Assembly: GCF_018524365.1 (NCBI RefSeq)
Contig: NZ_JAEKFT010000001.1
Span: forward strand, 62,001 to 126,000
Source of the DNA: Denitromonas iodatirespirans
GTDB lineage: Bacteria; Pseudomonadota; Gammaproteobacteria; Burkholderiales; Rhodocyclaceae
Length of the DNA: 64,000 nucleotides
Direction of reading: 5' to 3'
The notes below the pieces were generated by a model, which searched no databases, had not been told where the DNA came from, and saw only the letters and a list, made by a program, of their open reading frames with translations. Position numbers and translations under genes: made by a program. Positions 8,738 to 17,354 of this stretch are shown here, one piece after another. How positions within the stretch are numbered: the first letter of the stretch is position 1; every line of letters starts with the position of its first letter.

Positions 8738-8746
8738 AGCTGCGGA

Positions 8747-9703
8747 TCAGCCCGGCAGTGCGCCGCGCAGCGTGGGGCCGGTGATGATGCGGGTGAGTTT
8801 TTCGGCGTAGCGCGGGTCGGTGGCGTAGCCGGCGGCCTGCAGTTCGCGGGCAAAGGCGGCCGGGTCTTGCTGGCCGACGACCTCGGCATAGCGCGGGCTG
8901 GAGCCGATCAGGCGGGCGTAGTCGCGGAAGGATTCGGCATACGAGCCGTAGGCGCGAAAGCGCGCCGACTCGGTGGTGGGCCGGCCATTGACGTATTCGG
9001 TGGTATCCACCGTCACCGTCTTGCCCTGCCAGCTGCTGCCGGCCTTGATGTTGAAGAGATTGTGGCTGGGCTGGCCGCTGGCGTCGCGCAGCTGGTACTT
9101 GCCCCAGCCGGTTTCCAGCGCCGCCTGGGCGACCATGAAGTGGGCCGGGATGCCGGTGGCGCGGCTGGCGGCCTGGGCATGCGGCATCACCTGGCGCACG
9201 AAGGCGGCGGCATCGGGCGAAATCTCCGCCGGCGTGGGCGCGATGCCCGGCGTGCTCACGCCGGCGGCACCGGTTGCCGGCAAAGCGGCACGGCGGGCGG
9301 CAAGATCGACCGGCGGCAAGGGCACGGCGGCAGCAATTGCCGGCCGGCGCGGCACGGAGGCGATGTCGAAGCCGGCCGAAATTTCCTCACGGCTGGGGGC
9401 CTGCATGGGGTCGCCGCCCATCTGGGCGATCAGCGCCTTGGCCAGCCCGGCACCGCCGCTGGCGGCCATGTTGGCGGCCAGTTGCTGGTCGAGCAGCGAC
9501 TGATACATCCGGGTCTGCTCGTTGTCCATCAGGCCGGTGGTGGGCACCGCGGCGCGCATGGACTTGAGCACCATGGCCAGAAACAGCGCCTCGAACTGCC
9601 GGGCCGCCGCGGCGACGGCTTTCGGATCGTTGTCCTTGGCCAGCCGCTTGAGGTCGGCCATGGCGTTCGGATCGAGGGTGTTCATCTGCGCCACGCCCTG
9701 CAT
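8747..9703 (-). CDS. flgJ: flagellar rod assembly protein / muramidase FlgJ
   Basis: A 318-residue two-domain FlgJ. Residues 15-100 form the rod-binding domain (DLKRLAKDNDPKAVAAAARQ, then FEALFLAMVLKSMRAA). After a Pro/Ala linker, residues about 165-315 form the GH73 peptidoglycan hydrolase with catalytic Glu197 in AALETGWG and a conserved YxSYAESFRDYA segment (AYGSYAESF here). It opens the cell wall for the rod in the periplasm. ATG 9703 overlaps the flgI stop as TGATG, indicating coupling; ATG 9685 is a possible alternative start. Confidence 0.93.
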   Translation of the reverse strand: MQGVAQMNTLDPNAMADLKRLAKDNDPKAVAAAARQFEALFLAMVLKSMRAAVPTTGLMDNEQTRMYQSLLDQQLAANMAASGGAGLAKALIAQMGGDPMQAPSREEISAGFDIASVPRRPAIAAAVPLPPVDLAARRAALPATGAAGVSTPGIAPTPAEISPDAAAFVRQVMPHAQAASRATGIPAHFMVAQAALETGWGKYQLRDASGQPSHNLFNIKAGSSWQGKTVTVDTTEYVNGRPTTESARFRAYGSYAESFRDYARLIGSSPRYAEVVGQQDPAAFARELQAAGYATDPRYAEKLTRIITGPTLRGALPG

Positions 9704-10878
9704 CAGATCACCTCGAGATCCGCGCGCAGCGCGCCGGAAGCCTTCATGGCCTGGAGGATGGAGATGAGGTCCATGGGGTTGGCGCCGAGCGCGTTGAGCG
9801 CCTTGACCACTTCGGCCAGATTGATGCCGGCCTGCACCCGCATCAGCGCGCCGCCAGACTGCTCCACCGACACGTCGCCACGCTGACCGACGACGGTGCG
9901 CCCGCGCGCCAGCGGATTGGGCTGGCTGACCACCGGCTCGGTGGTCACCGAGACCGACAGGTTGCCATGCGCCACCGCGCATTGCTGCAGGGTGACGGCC
10001 TGGTTCATGACCACCGAGCCGGTGCGCGAGTTGATGATCACCTTGGCGGTCTGCAGCGCCGGGGTGACATCGATGTTTTCGAGCCGGCCGAGGAAGGCCA
10101 CGCGCATCGACGCATCGGATGGGGCGCGCACCTGGATGGTCCGCCCGTCCAGCGCCTGCGCCTGACCCGGTGAGGTGGCGCTGTTGATGGCGTCGACCAT
10201 GCGCTGGGCGGTGCCGAAATCGGTCTGCTCCAGTTCGAGCAGGACCACATCGCCCTGCCCCAACGCCGTGGCCACCGCGCGCTCGACCGTGGCGCCGTTG
10301 GGCACCCGGCCAGCCGACAGGTGATTGACCACCACCGAGGCGCCGCCGCCCGAGGCGCCGGCACCGCCGACCACCACGTTGCCCTGCGCCATGGCGTAGA
10401 TCTGGCCGTCGGCGCCCTTGAGCGGCGTCATCACCAGGGTGCCGCCGCGCAGGCTCTTGGCGTTGCCGATGGACGAGGCGGTCACGTCGATCTGCTGGCC
10501 GGGCCGCGCGAACGGCGGCAGGTCGGCGGTGACCATCACCGCCGCCACGTTCTTGAGCTGCAGGTTGGTGCCCGGTGGCATGGTCACGCCCATGTTGCCG
10601 AGCATGTTGATGATGCTCTGCACGGTGAATGGCGTCTGCGTGGTCTGGTCGCCCGAGCCGTCGAGGCCGACCACCAGGCCGTAGCCGACCAGCTGGTTGC
10701 TGCGCACGCCGGCGATGTTGGCCAGGTCCTTGATGCGCTCGGCGTGGGCGGCGCCGACACACAGCGCGCAGGCGGCGGCCATCAGCCACCGTAGGGCGGG
10801 TTTCAAGCCGCCAAACCCCATCCACGATCGATGGCGGGTTGAAACCCGCTCTACTGAAAATGCGCGTGCGCTATTCAT
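9703..10878 (-). CDS. flgI: flagellar P-ring protein FlgI
   Basis: A 391-residue FlgI, which polymerises into the periplasmic P ring around the rod. The mature protein begins after AHA46 with [20 protein letters not shown] and contains the hallmark [11 protein letters not shown] and [23 protein letters not shown] 10878 is supported by a GAGG overlapping the flgH stop. The signal peptide is unusually long: residues about 9-30 are encoded by a palindromic intergenic repeat (10791-10854) lying in frame before the hydrophobic core [16 protein letters not shown]. ATGs at codons 20 and 33 could be used instead. Confidence 0.93.
   Translation of the reverse strand: MNSARAFSVERVSTRHRSWMGFGGLKPALRWLMAAACALCVGAAHAERIKDLANIAGVRSNQLVGYGLVVGLDGSGDQTTQTPFTVQSIINMLGNMGVTMPPGTNLQLKNVAAVMVTADLPPFARPGQQIDVTASSIGNAKSLRGGTLVMTPLKGADGQIYAMAQGNVVVGGAGASGGGASVVVNHLSAGRVPNGATVERAVATALGQGDVVLLELEQTDFGTAQRMVDAINSATSPGQAQALDGRTIQVRAPSDASMRVAFLGRLENIDVTPALQTAKVIINSRTGSVVMNQAVTLQQCAVAHGNLSVSVTTEPVVSQPNPLARGRTVVGQRGDVSVEQSGGALMRVQAGINLAEVVKALNALGANPMDLISILQAMKASGALRADLEVI
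10791..10854 (-). repeat. palindromic GTAGGGCGGG-family repeat inside the flgI coding sequence, copy 2
   Basis: Two 22-base arms, 10791-10812 and 10833-10854, are inverted copies of each other at 20 of 22 positions (GTAGGGCGGGTTTCAAGCCG versus GTAGAGCGGGTTTCAACCCG). A 20-base loop lies between them. The element is in frame and encodes FlgI residues about 9-30. It resembles the repeat at 4770-4816. Confidence 0.85.
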
Positions 10879-10885
10879 GGCAACC

Positions 10886-11554
10886 TCAGATCGGCAACAG
10901 CAGCAGGAAGAAGCGCTGCAGCCAGCCCATGATCTGGCTGTCGTTGATGTAGCCGCTGCCCTTGTATTCGATGCGTGCATCGGCCACCTGGGTCGATTGC
11001 ACGGTGTTGCTGGTGGTGACATGGGTCGGGTTGACCACGCCGGAGAAGCGTATGAATTCGTTGCCCTGGTTGATCGCCACCTGCTTCTCACCCGACACCA
11101 GCAGATTGCCGTTCGGATAGACCTCGATCACCGTCACGGTGATGGTGCCGTTGAACAAGTTGTTGGCCGCGGCCGCGCCCTGGCCCGAGAAGTCGCTCTC
11201 GCTCTCGGCCTCGACACCCAGCCCCGCCAAGCCCTTGAGGGGCAGCTTGTTGATCGAGGTGATGCCGGCCGTCAGCGAACCGTCGCGGCTGGCGCTGGCG
11301 TTGGATGCCTTGCGCGCCGTGGTGCTCTCGGCCAGGTTGATGGTGATGGTGTCGCCCACCATGCGGGCGCGGCGGTCTTCGAACAGCGGACGCACGCCGG
11401 AGCTCTGGAAGATGGCGCCATTGGCCGGCACCGTCTGGGCGCGCGGGTCGGGCCGTGCGGACATGGGCTGGTGCACCGCGGTCGGCGGCGTGGTTTCGAG
11501 CGCCGCGCAACCGGTCAGCAAGGCGGTGAGCAGCAGGGGGATCAGGGCACGCAT
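10886..11554 (-). CDS. flgH: flagellar L-ring lipoprotein FlgH
   Basis: A 222-residue FlgH, the outer-membrane L-ring subunit. The lipoprotein signal peptide ends in LLTGC with lipidated Cys16. Conserved blocks are [17 protein letters not shown] (about residues 56-72), a Ser/Ala/Gly-rich segment with DFSGQGAA, and the C-terminal [20 protein letters not shown] with GVVNPTHV. It lies between flgG and flgI in the usual operon order, eight bases before flgI. Confidence 0.95.
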   Translation of the reverse strand: MRALIPLLLTALLTGCAALETTPPTAVHQPMSARPDPRAQTVPANGAIFQSSGVRPLFEDRRARMVGDTITINLAESTTARKASNASASRDGSLTAGITSINKLPLKGLAGLGVEAESESDFSGQGAAAANNLFNGTITVTVIEVYPNGNLLVSGEKQVAINQGNEFIRFSGVVNPTHVTTSNTVQSTQVADARIEYKGSGYINDSQIMGWLQRFFLLLLPI

Positions 11555-11574
11555 GGTCAGCCGTCCTGCTCCGC

Positions 11575-12357
11575 TTACAGCTGGGTCAGCCGGCCGAGCA
11601 TCTGGTCGGAGGTCTGGATGGCGCGGGAGTTCAGTTCGTAGGCGCGCTGGGTGGTGATCAGTTGCACCAGCTCTTCGGCCACGTTCACGTTGGAGGTCTC
11701 GACATAGTTCTGGTTGAGCACGCCGGCCCCGTTGCTGCCCGGGGTGTTGGCCGTGGGCGTACCACTGGAGGCGGTCTCGAGGAACTGGTTCTCGCCCGCA
11801 CTCTGCAAGCCGCCCGGGTTCACGAAGGTGGCCAGCTGGATGGTACCGATCTGCGTCGGTGCCACCTGCCCGGCCTGCTGCACGCTGACCGTGCCGTCCT
11901 TGCCGATGGTCATGCTCAGGGTGTCGGAGGGCAGCACGATCGCCGGGCTGAGCGGATAGCCGCTGGCGGTGACGATCTGGCCCTGGTTGTCGAGCTGGAA
12001 GGAGCCGTCGCGGGTGTAGGCGGTGGTGCCGTCAGGCAGCTGGAGCTGGAAGAAGCCCTCGCCCTGGATCGCCACGTCCAGGCTGTTGCCGGTCTGCTGC
12101 AGGTTGCCCTGGGTGTGGATGCGCTCGGTGGCCACCGGACGCACGCCGGTGCCGATCTGCAGGCCGCTGGAGATCTGTGTCTGCTGGGTGGACTGGGCCC
12201 CCGGCTGGCGCAGGGTCTGGTAGAGCAGGTCCTCGAACACCGCGCGCGAACGCTTGAAGCCGGTGGTGGACACGTTGGCCAGGTTGTTGGAAATCACGTC
12301 CAGCTGGGTCTGCTGGGCATCCAGGCCGGTGCGGGCAATCCACAGTGAGCGGATCAT
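11575..12357 (-). CDS. flgG: flagellar distal rod protein FlgG
   Basis: A 260-residue FlgG of normal length. The N-terminus [20 protein letters not shown] with [20 protein letters not shown] is the distal-rod signature. The C-terminus ([20 protein letters not shown]) forms the partner helix. It is exported by the flagellar type III apparatus and forms the distal rod crossing the P and L rings. AAGGAG lies six bases before ATG 12357. The 146-base gap from flgF (12358-12503) shows no gene or clear promoter. Confidence 0.95.
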   Translation of the reverse strand: MIRSLWIARTGLDAQQTQLDVISNNLANVSTTGFKRSRAVFEDLLYQTLRQPGAQSTQQTQISSGLQIGTGVRPVATERIHTQGNLQQTGNSLDVAIQGEGFFQLQLPDGTTAYTRDGSFQLDNQGQIVTASGYPLSPAIVLPSDTLSMTIGKDGTVSVQQAGQVAPTQIGTIQLATFVNPGGLQSAGENQFLETASSGTPTANTPGSNGAGVLNQNYVETSNVNVAEELVQLITTQRAYELNSRAIQTSDQMLGRLTQL

Positions 12358-12503
12358 GTCGGGCTCCTTCGCGCGCTCGGGCGCAGTGCATTCGCGTGGG
12401 CCGGCACGCCGGTGCGGCCCTTGACATCAGAGTACGCCGGCCGGCGCCATCCCGATGCGAGGAAGAAGCGCCGATTTTCCGGTCAGTTCCGGCTCTCAGG
12501 CTC

Positions 12504-13244
12504 TTAACCGGTACTCAGCAGTTTGGTGGCGACCTGGTCGTTGGTCTCGGCCTTGCGCAGCAGTTGGGTCTGCATTTCGAACTGCCGCGACAGCGAGATC
12601 ATGTTGACCATCTGGTCGACCACATTGACGTTGCTGCCTTCGAGGTAGCCGCCGGCCACCTGCACGTTCTCGTCCAGCGGCGCGGGCACGCCGGCAGCGG
12701 TGCGGAACAGGCCGTCGTCGCCGCGACGCAGCTCGGCCTCGGGCGGGTTGACCAGCTTGAGGCGGCCGATCACGTTCACCGCGTTCTTGTCGCCGGTGGT
12801 GGGGATCGCCGAGATCGAGCCGTCCTTGCCGATGGTGATCTGGTTGTCGGGCGGAATCGTGATGGGCCCGCCGTCGCCGATCACGGCACGGCCGTCGCGG
12901 GTCTGCAGCACACCCTCGGGCGAGAGCTGGAAGCTGCCGTCACGGGTGTAGGCCTCGCCGCCATCGGCGCCTTGCACCGCGAACCAGCCCTTGCCCTCCA
13001 CCGCCACATCGTAGGTGCGGCCGGTCAGTTGCAACGGCCCCGACCGAAAGTCGCTGCCCACGCTGGCATCGACCACGAAGGATCGGCTGGCCAGCGGCGA
13101 GTTCTGCACATCGACCGCCCGGAACTTGTGGATCTCGGTGCGAAAACCGGTCGAGGTGGCGTTGGCCATGTTGTGCGAGGCCGCCGCCTGTTGGGTCAGG
13201 ATGTGCTTGGCGCCAGTCATCGCCGTGTAGATCAGCTTGTCCAT
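12504..13244 (-). CDS. flgF: flagellar proximal rod protein FlgF
   Basis: A 246-residue FlgF. It starts MDKLIYTAMTGAKHILTQQ, with the HNMANATSTGFRTEIHKFRA rod motif. The centre has the VEGKGWFAVQGADGGEAYTR core shared by rod and hook proteins. The C-terminal helix is NVVDQMVNMISLSRQFEMQT. It is a proximal-rod subunit next to FlgB, FlgC and FlgG. GAGG precedes ATG 13244 by nine bases. Confidence 0.95.
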   Translation of the reverse strand: MDKLIYTAMTGAKHILTQQAAASHNMANATSTGFRTEIHKFRAVDVQNSPLASRSFVVDASVGSDFRSGPLQLTGRTYDVAVEGKGWFAVQGADGGEAYTRDGSFQLSPEGVLQTRDGRAVIGDGGPITIPPDNQITIGKDGSISAIPTTGDKNAVNVIGRLKLVNPPEAELRRGDDGLFRTAAGVPAPLDENVQVAGGYLEGSNVNVVDQMVNMISLSRQFEMQTQLLRKAETNDQVATKLLSTG

Positions 13245-13295
13245 GTTCTCGAACCTCGTAGCCGGTGATGCGCAGCGAGCGCCACGCCCCCACCC

Positions 13296-13337
13296 AAATC
13301 ACCAATAACCAATAACCAATTACCAAATAACCGATTA
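13296..13337. repeat. short AT-rich heptamer tandem repeat between flgF and flgE
   Basis: About five imperfect copies of a seven-base unit (AATAACC on the plus strand) lie immediately after the flgE TAA. The tract is strikingly AT-rich for this GC-rich region and is flanked by a CCCCCACCC run. Confidence 0.75.
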
Positions 13338-14558
13338 ACGCAAATTGACCAGCGTCTGCAGGATCTGGTCCTGCGTGCGGATCGACTGGGCATTGGCCTG
13401 GTAGGCGCGCTGCTGGGTAATCATGTTGACCAGTTCGGCGGTCATATCAACGTTGGACTCTTCGACCGAGCCGGCGGACAGCTGGCCCAGGCTGCCCGAG
13501 CCCGGTGCGCCGATCAGCGGTTGCCCCGACGAGGGCGACTCGCCCCACAGGTTGCTGCCCAGCGAGAGCAGGCCGCCGGGGCTGGCGAAGTTCGCCAGCA
13601 CTACCTGGCCGAGATTGCGCGACTGGCCGTTGGAGTAGCGGCCCTGCATGGTGCCGTCTTCGGCGATGGTGATGCCTGACAGGCGGCCGGAGGCGTAGCC
13701 GTCCTGCGCCTGACGGTTCACCCCGAAGGCACTGCCATACTGCGAGCTGCCGGCAAAATCGAGCGTCACGGCCTGCGGCGAATTGGCGCCAAACGAGGCA
13801 GGAATGGTCAGCGACAGGTTGTGCGAGGCGCCCGCGGTGAGCACGCCGGCCCCGTCGAAGGTCATCGACGGGCTACCGGTGGCCAGGGTGGCCGCGCCGC
13901 CATCGAGCTGAGTGTAGAGATCCCAGGTGCCGCCGCCGGTCTTCTGGAAATACATGCTGAGGATGTGGTCGTTGCCCAGCGAATCGAACACCGTCACCGA
14001 GGTCGAGGCGTTGTAGGTGGTGGGGTCGGTGGCGTTGAAGGCCACCCCCGGCGCGGTCGCGCGCGAGTCAAGGTTGAGGCCGATGGCGATCGCCGCCGAC
14101 GGCTGCGGCTGCAGATCGGAGGTGTTGATCTGCAGATCGGTCGGCGAGGACGGCAGGATGTTGCCCTGGTTGTCCGCCGCATAGCCGGTGAGCCGGTAGC
14201 CGGACGAATTGACCAGGTAGCCGTCCTTGTCCACATCGAACTGGCCGTTGCGGGTGTAGGCGATGGAACCCTGGCCGCTGACCCGGAAGAAGCCCTGGCC
14301 GTTGATGGCGACATCCAGCGGATTGCCGGTGGGCGTGATGTTGCCCTGGGAGAACTGTTGGGTCACTGCTCCGACCGCCGTGCCAATACCGACCTGCACC
14401 CCGGCAGCCGCGCCATTGAGGGCGGCCGCATAGACGTCGGTGAATTGGATGGCGCCGCCCTTGAAACCGACGTTGCTGCCGTTGGCGATGTTATTACTGA
14501 TCACGTCGAGGGCTTTGGAGGCGGCATTCAGACCGCTCAAACCTTGTTGGAAAGCCAT
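13335..14558 (-). CDS. flgE: flagellar hook protein FlgE
   Basis: A 407-residue FlgE, the structural subunit of the hook. The N-terminus MAFQQGLSGLNAASKALDVI with NNIANGSNVGFKGG and the C-terminus ELVNMITQQRAYQANAQSIR are the paired D0 helices. The middle holds the FlgE core (INGQGFFRVSGQGSIAYTRN) and a variable surface domain. GGGAG lies nine bases before ATG 14558. A heptamer tandem repeat begins right after its stop. Confidence 0.95.
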   Translation of the reverse strand: MAFQQGLSGLNAASKALDVISNNIANGSNVGFKGGAIQFTDVYAAALNGAAAGVQVGIGTAVGAVTQQFSQGNITPTGNPLDVAINGQGFFRVSGQGSIAYTRNGQFDVDKDGYLVNSSGYRLTGYAADNQGNILPSSPTDLQINTSDLQPQPSAAIAIGLNLDSRATAPGVAFNATDPTTYNASTSVTVFDSLGNDHILSMYFQKTGGGTWDLYTQLDGGAATLATGSPSMTFDGAGVLTAGASHNLSLTIPASFGANSPQAVTLDFAGSSQYGSAFGVNRQAQDGYASGRLSGITIAEDGTMQGRYSNGQSRNLGQVVLANFASPGGLLSLGSNLWGESPSSGQPLIGAPGSGSLGQLSAGSVEESNVDMTAELVNMITQQRAYQANAQSIRTQDQILQTLVNLR

Positions 14559-14573
14559 GGTGATACGCTCCCG

Positions 14574-15242
14574 TCAGAGAATTTGCTGGATTTCGTTGAG
14601 CTGGAAGATGCCCAGCGAACCGACTTGCAGATCGACGCTCTTCGGCCCACGGATCACACTGGAGACCTGCCCAAGCTCCAGTGCGGTAGCGGTCACCTTG
14701 TCGTCGCCGCTGGTGGCGGCGATGCTGACGGTGTAGGCGCCGGCCGCTGCAGGCGTGCCGTCGGTGGCGGTGCCGTCCCACTGGAAGGAATGGGTGCCGG
14801 CTTCGTAGGCGCCCAGGTCGACCTTGGCCACTTCGAGGCCGTTGGCGTCGGTGATGGTCACGATCACCTTGTCGGCACCGGCATCGAGCTTGAAGCCGCC
14901 GAGCGAGCCCTGATCGGTCAGCACCAGCCCCTTGCCCGGCACCAGCACGCCACGACCGAGCAGTTGCGCGGCCTGCAGCGCCTCGGAGGACTGCTGCCCT
15001 TCCATCAGCTCGGCGAGCGTCTTGTTGAGGCGCTCGATGCCATCGACCGTGCTGATCTGCGCGAGCTGGGAGGTCACCGCCGCGTTGTCCATCGGATTGA
15101 GCGGGTCCTGGTTCTTCAGCTGCGTGGTCAGCAGCGTCAGGAAGCGGTTCTGCGCATCCTCGGTGGTCGACGCCTTCTGCGTGTCGGTCCGCGCGAGGTT
15201 GCTGAGGATCTGTTGGGCGCTGGTGGCGCTATCGACGGCCAT
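14574..15242 (-). CDS. flgD: flagellar hook assembly scaffold FlgD
   Basis: A 222-residue FlgD, the cap that lets hook subunits polymerise and then leaves. The conserved N-terminal export/cap block is visible as FLTLLTTQLKNQDPLNPMDN followed by TSQLAQISTVDGIERLN (about residues 29-72). The C-terminal half has the FLG/Ig-like strands (GTHSFQWDGTATDGTPAAAG). AAGGAGAG overlaps the flgC stop just upstream of ATG 15242, consistent with tight coupling in the operon. Confidence 0.93.
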   Translation of the reverse strand: MAVDSATSAQQILSNLARTDTQKASTTEDAQNRFLTLLTTQLKNQDPLNPMDNAAVTSQLAQISTVDGIERLNKTLAELMEGQQSSEALQAAQLLGRGVLVPGKGLVLTDQGSLGGFKLDAGADKVIVTITDANGLEVAKVDLGAYEAGTHSFQWDGTATDGTPAAAGAYTVSIAATSGDDKVTATALELGQVSSVIRGPKSVDLQVGSLGIFQLNEIQQIL

Positions 15243-15256
15243 GGCTCGTCTCTCCT

Positions 15257-15661
15257 TTACTGGCCGATGCTCAGCGTGCGCTGGAGCAGCGTGCGGGCGG
15301 TGTTCATCACCTCCGCGTTGGCTTGATACGACCGCGAGGCGGAGATCATGTTGACCATCTCCTCCACCACGTTGACGTTGGGCATTTCGACATATCCCTC
15401 GCCGTTGGCGGCGGGGTTGGCCGGGTCATAGACCATGCGGCCGGGCTCGGCGCTCTCGACGATCTGGTTGACCTTGACACCGACCGAGCTGGCGCCATCG
15501 ACCGCCTCGGCCGAGAACACCACCTGCTTGGCCTTGTAAGGCTGGCCGTCGGGGCCGGCCACACTGTCGGCGTTGGCCATGTTCGAGGCGGTCGTGTTGA
15601 GGCGCACGGACTGGGCATTGAGGGCCGAGCCGGCGATCTTGAAGACATTGAGCATGCTCAT
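15257..15661 (-). CDS. flgC: flagellar proximal rod protein FlgC
   Basis: A 134-residue FlgC of family length. The N-terminus [20 protein letters not shown] with [12 protein letters not shown], a central KAKQVVF, and the C-terminus [20 protein letters not shown] identify it. It is a proximal rod subunit. It is separated from flgB, its usual close neighbour, by a 277-base gap filled by an inverted-repeat element whose arm ends six bases before ATG 15661. No strong ribosome-binding site is visible except an AGG within that arm. Confidence 0.94.
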   Translation of the reverse strand: MSMLNVFKIAGSALNAQSVRLNTTASNMANADSVAGPDGQPYKAKQVVFSAEAVDGASSVGVKVNQIVESAEPGRMVYDPANPAANGEGYVEMPNVNVVEEMVNMISASRSYQANAEVMNTARTLLQRTLSIGQ

Positions 15662-15666
15662 GATAA

Positions 15667-15933
15667 GGGCCTGCGACTATTGGTTTGGGGGTCGCGCTCG
15701 GGTCTATTGGCGTGCAGGGCAAGGCGCGCCGACGCGGTCTGGGTGGCTCCCAGACAAGGAGGCGCAACGCCGCCATGCGCGCCAATAGACCCGAGCCCTC
15801 CGGGTTGTTTCCAAATGGCTTCGCCACTGCGTTGCACTCGTTGCCAAGGGGACCCGCCCTTGGCTGCCTCGCGCGCCTTGTTGCGAAGCCATTTGGAAAC
15901 AACGCGATCCCCCAAACCAATAGTCACAGGCCC
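15667..15933. repeat. nested inverted-repeat element 1 between flgB and flgC (two core units)
   Basis: Outer arms 15667-15696 and 15903-15933 are inverted copies with one substitution and one indel. Inside are two back-to-back units. Unit A has 20-base arms (15696-15715 with 15777-15796). Unit B has exact 21-base arms (15804-15824 with 15883-15903). Each unit carries CAAGGCGCG, a small hairpin and GCAACGC. Unit A reads GGCAAGGCGCGCCGACGC, then AAGGAGGCGCAACGC. The element fills nearly the whole gap between the flgB stop and the flgC start. Confidence 0.9.
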
Positions 15934-15938
15934 TCTCC

Positions 15939-16343
15939 TCACTGGCCCTGAACCGCAGACTGCATGCTGCGCAACAGGCCGTTGATGAAGGTGATGCTCG
16001 CTTCGTAGTGCAGCGCGTTCTCGGCAAAGGCGGCGCGCTCCACATCCATATTGACGGTGTTGCCATCGACGCTCGACTGCTGCTCGGTGCGATAGCGGGC
16101 GGCCGCTTCCAGCGGATTGGCCGTGGTGCCCGATTGATGACCGCGTGCGGTGGTGGCCAGGGCCAGCGGGCCGAGCCGGGAACCGAGCGCGCCGGACAGC
16201 GCGGCCTTGAAGTCCAGGTCGCGCGCCTTGTAGTTCGGCGTGTCGGCATTGGCGATGTTGGACGACAGCAACTGCTGGCGATAGGCGCGGATGTTCAGCG
16301 CGTTCTGGTGGAACTGCAGTGCGTTGTCGAGCCGGTTGGTCAT
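15939..16343 (-). CDS. flgB: flagellar proximal rod protein FlgB
   Basis: A 134-residue FlgB, first gene of the leftward rod/hook operon. The N-terminus (MTNRLDNALQFHQNALNIRA, then SSNIANADTPNYKARDLDFK) is characteristic, and the C-terminus (MDVERAAFAENALHYEASIT) forms the second rod helix. It is the most proximal rod subunit, next to FliE and the MS ring. AGGTG lies shortly before ATG 16343. Upstream lie an FlhDC-type box with a -10 hexamer and an overlapping sigma-54-like match. Confidence 0.95.
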   Translation of the reverse strand: MTNRLDNALQFHQNALNIRAYRQQLLSSNIANADTPNYKARDLDFKAALSGALGSRLGPLALATTARGHQSGTTANPLEAAARYRTEQQSSVDGNTVNMDVERAAFAENALHYEASITFINGLLRSMQSAVQGQ

Positions 16344-16406
16344 GGTGTCACCTCGTCTGCTGTGCCTCGGGCCATCGGTGGCTGGCGCCAGGGGCAGGAA
16401 CCCCAT

Positions 16407-16422
16407 TGCACCTTTCATGCCA
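16407..16422 (-). promoter_or_regulatory. sigma-54-like sequence upstream of flgB
   Basis: The minus strand reads TGGCATGAAAGGTGCA, 14 of 16 against the RpoN consensus with correct GG-N10-GC spacing. It overlaps the start site expected from the FlhDC-type promoter immediately upstream, so only one of the two may be real. I rate it the weaker explanation. Confidence 0.35.
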
Positions 16423-16425
16423 GGC

Positions 16426-16490
16426 ATCCTACGCACCGGGCAGACGCCCCCATCGGCCGAATAAGCCCGCAAAACGTGGGTATTTCGGCC
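16426..16490 (-). promoter_or_regulatory. predicted FlhDC-type operator and -10 element of the flgB operon
   Basis: An inverted repeat at 16455-16490 has arms GGCCGAAATACCC and GGCCGAATAAGCCC. On the minus strand it gives AAATA-N17-TATT, the spacing of E. coli FlhDC boxes. A -10-like TAGGAT (16431 down to 16426) begins 32 bases after the T of TATT. The same 32-base spacing occurs before flhF and fliA. The site also lies in the flgA-flgB divergent region. Confidence 0.6.
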
Positions 16491-16607
16491 GCCGCGGCGG
16501 CAAATCCGGCCGGCGGGGCGGCAAGCTTTGCCGATCCGGCAAACAGGGGGAAAAACCCCGGCCTGTTCACGGCAAGGCCACGGAGCGCGTCATGCTGTAA
16601 TGCCGCC

Positions 16608-17294
16608 ATGAGACGCATTGCCCCCTGCCTGATCCTGCTCGTCCTGGCCCTGTTCGGTCGCCCCGCCGCGGCCCAGTCCGCCGAGACCATCCGCGCCGTG
16701 GTGCATGAATTCCTGCGCGGCCAGACGGCCGGCATGCCCGGCGAGGTGAACATCGAGGTCACGCCGCCGCAGGCCCAGCCCCCGCTGCCGCCTTGCGACC
16801 GCATCGAGCCCTGGCTGCCCGCCGGCGCGCGCGCCTGGGGCCGGGTACGGGTCGGCGTACGCTGCGTCGGCCAGGCCAGCTGGTCGCTGTATGTGGCCGC
16901 CCAGGTCCAGGTGATCGGCCCCTATCTGGTCAGCGCCCGCGCGCTGCGCCCCGGCGAGATCCTCACCGCCGCCGATCTGGCCGAACAACACGGCGACCTC
17001 ACCGAGATGGGCCGCCAGCTGCTGACCGACCCGGCGCAGGCGGTCGGCAGCCAGATGCGCTTCGCCGTGGCGCAGGGCCAGCCGCTGCGCGCCTCGATGA
17101 TCGCCCAACCGCAGGTCATCGAATCCGGCCGGCCGGTCGCGGTGATCGTGCAGGGCAACGGTTTCCGGGTCGCCAACACCGGGGTTGCCCTGAGCAACGC
17201 CCGTGCCGGCGACGGTGTGCGCGTGCGCCTGCCCTCGGGCAAGGTGGTGCAGGGAATCGCCAGCGAAAACGGGGAGGTCCTGCTCAGTCCGTGA
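16608..17294 (+). CDS. flgA: flagellar P-ring assembly chaperone FlgA
   Basis: A 228-residue FlgA, the periplasmic chaperone that helps FlgI form the P ring. The signal peptide is residues 1-22 (ILLVLALFGRPAAA). The SAF-like domain follows from about residue 105 (SARALRPGEILTAADLAEQ), with the C-terminal GNGFRVANTGVALSNARAGD and VRLPSGKVVQGIASENG. It is divergent from flgB and heads flgA-flgM-flgN. No strong ribosome-binding site is visible before ATG 16608. Confidence 0.93.
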   Translation: MRRIAPCLILLVLALFGRPAAAQSAETIRAVVHEFLRGQTAGMPGEVNIEVTPPQAQPPLPPCDRIEPWLPAGARAWGRVRVGVRCVGQASWSLYVAAQVQVIGPYLVSARALRPGEILTAADLAEQHGDLTEMGRQLLTDPAQAVGSQMRFAVAQGQPLRASMIAQPQVIESGRPVAVIVQGNGFRVANTGVALSNARAGDGVRVRLPSGKVVQGIASENGEVLLSP

Positions 17295-17354
17295 TATGTT
17301 TCACAGCATGGCCTCAGGTGGGGCGGCGTTACATTCAGTATCTAAATCGGATGC

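Noticed and set aside
15667-15933. Element 1 as a CRISPR or an insertion sequence
   Set aside because: There are no regularly spaced identical repeats and no room for or trace of a transposase; the arms are nested inverted repeats of one small element.
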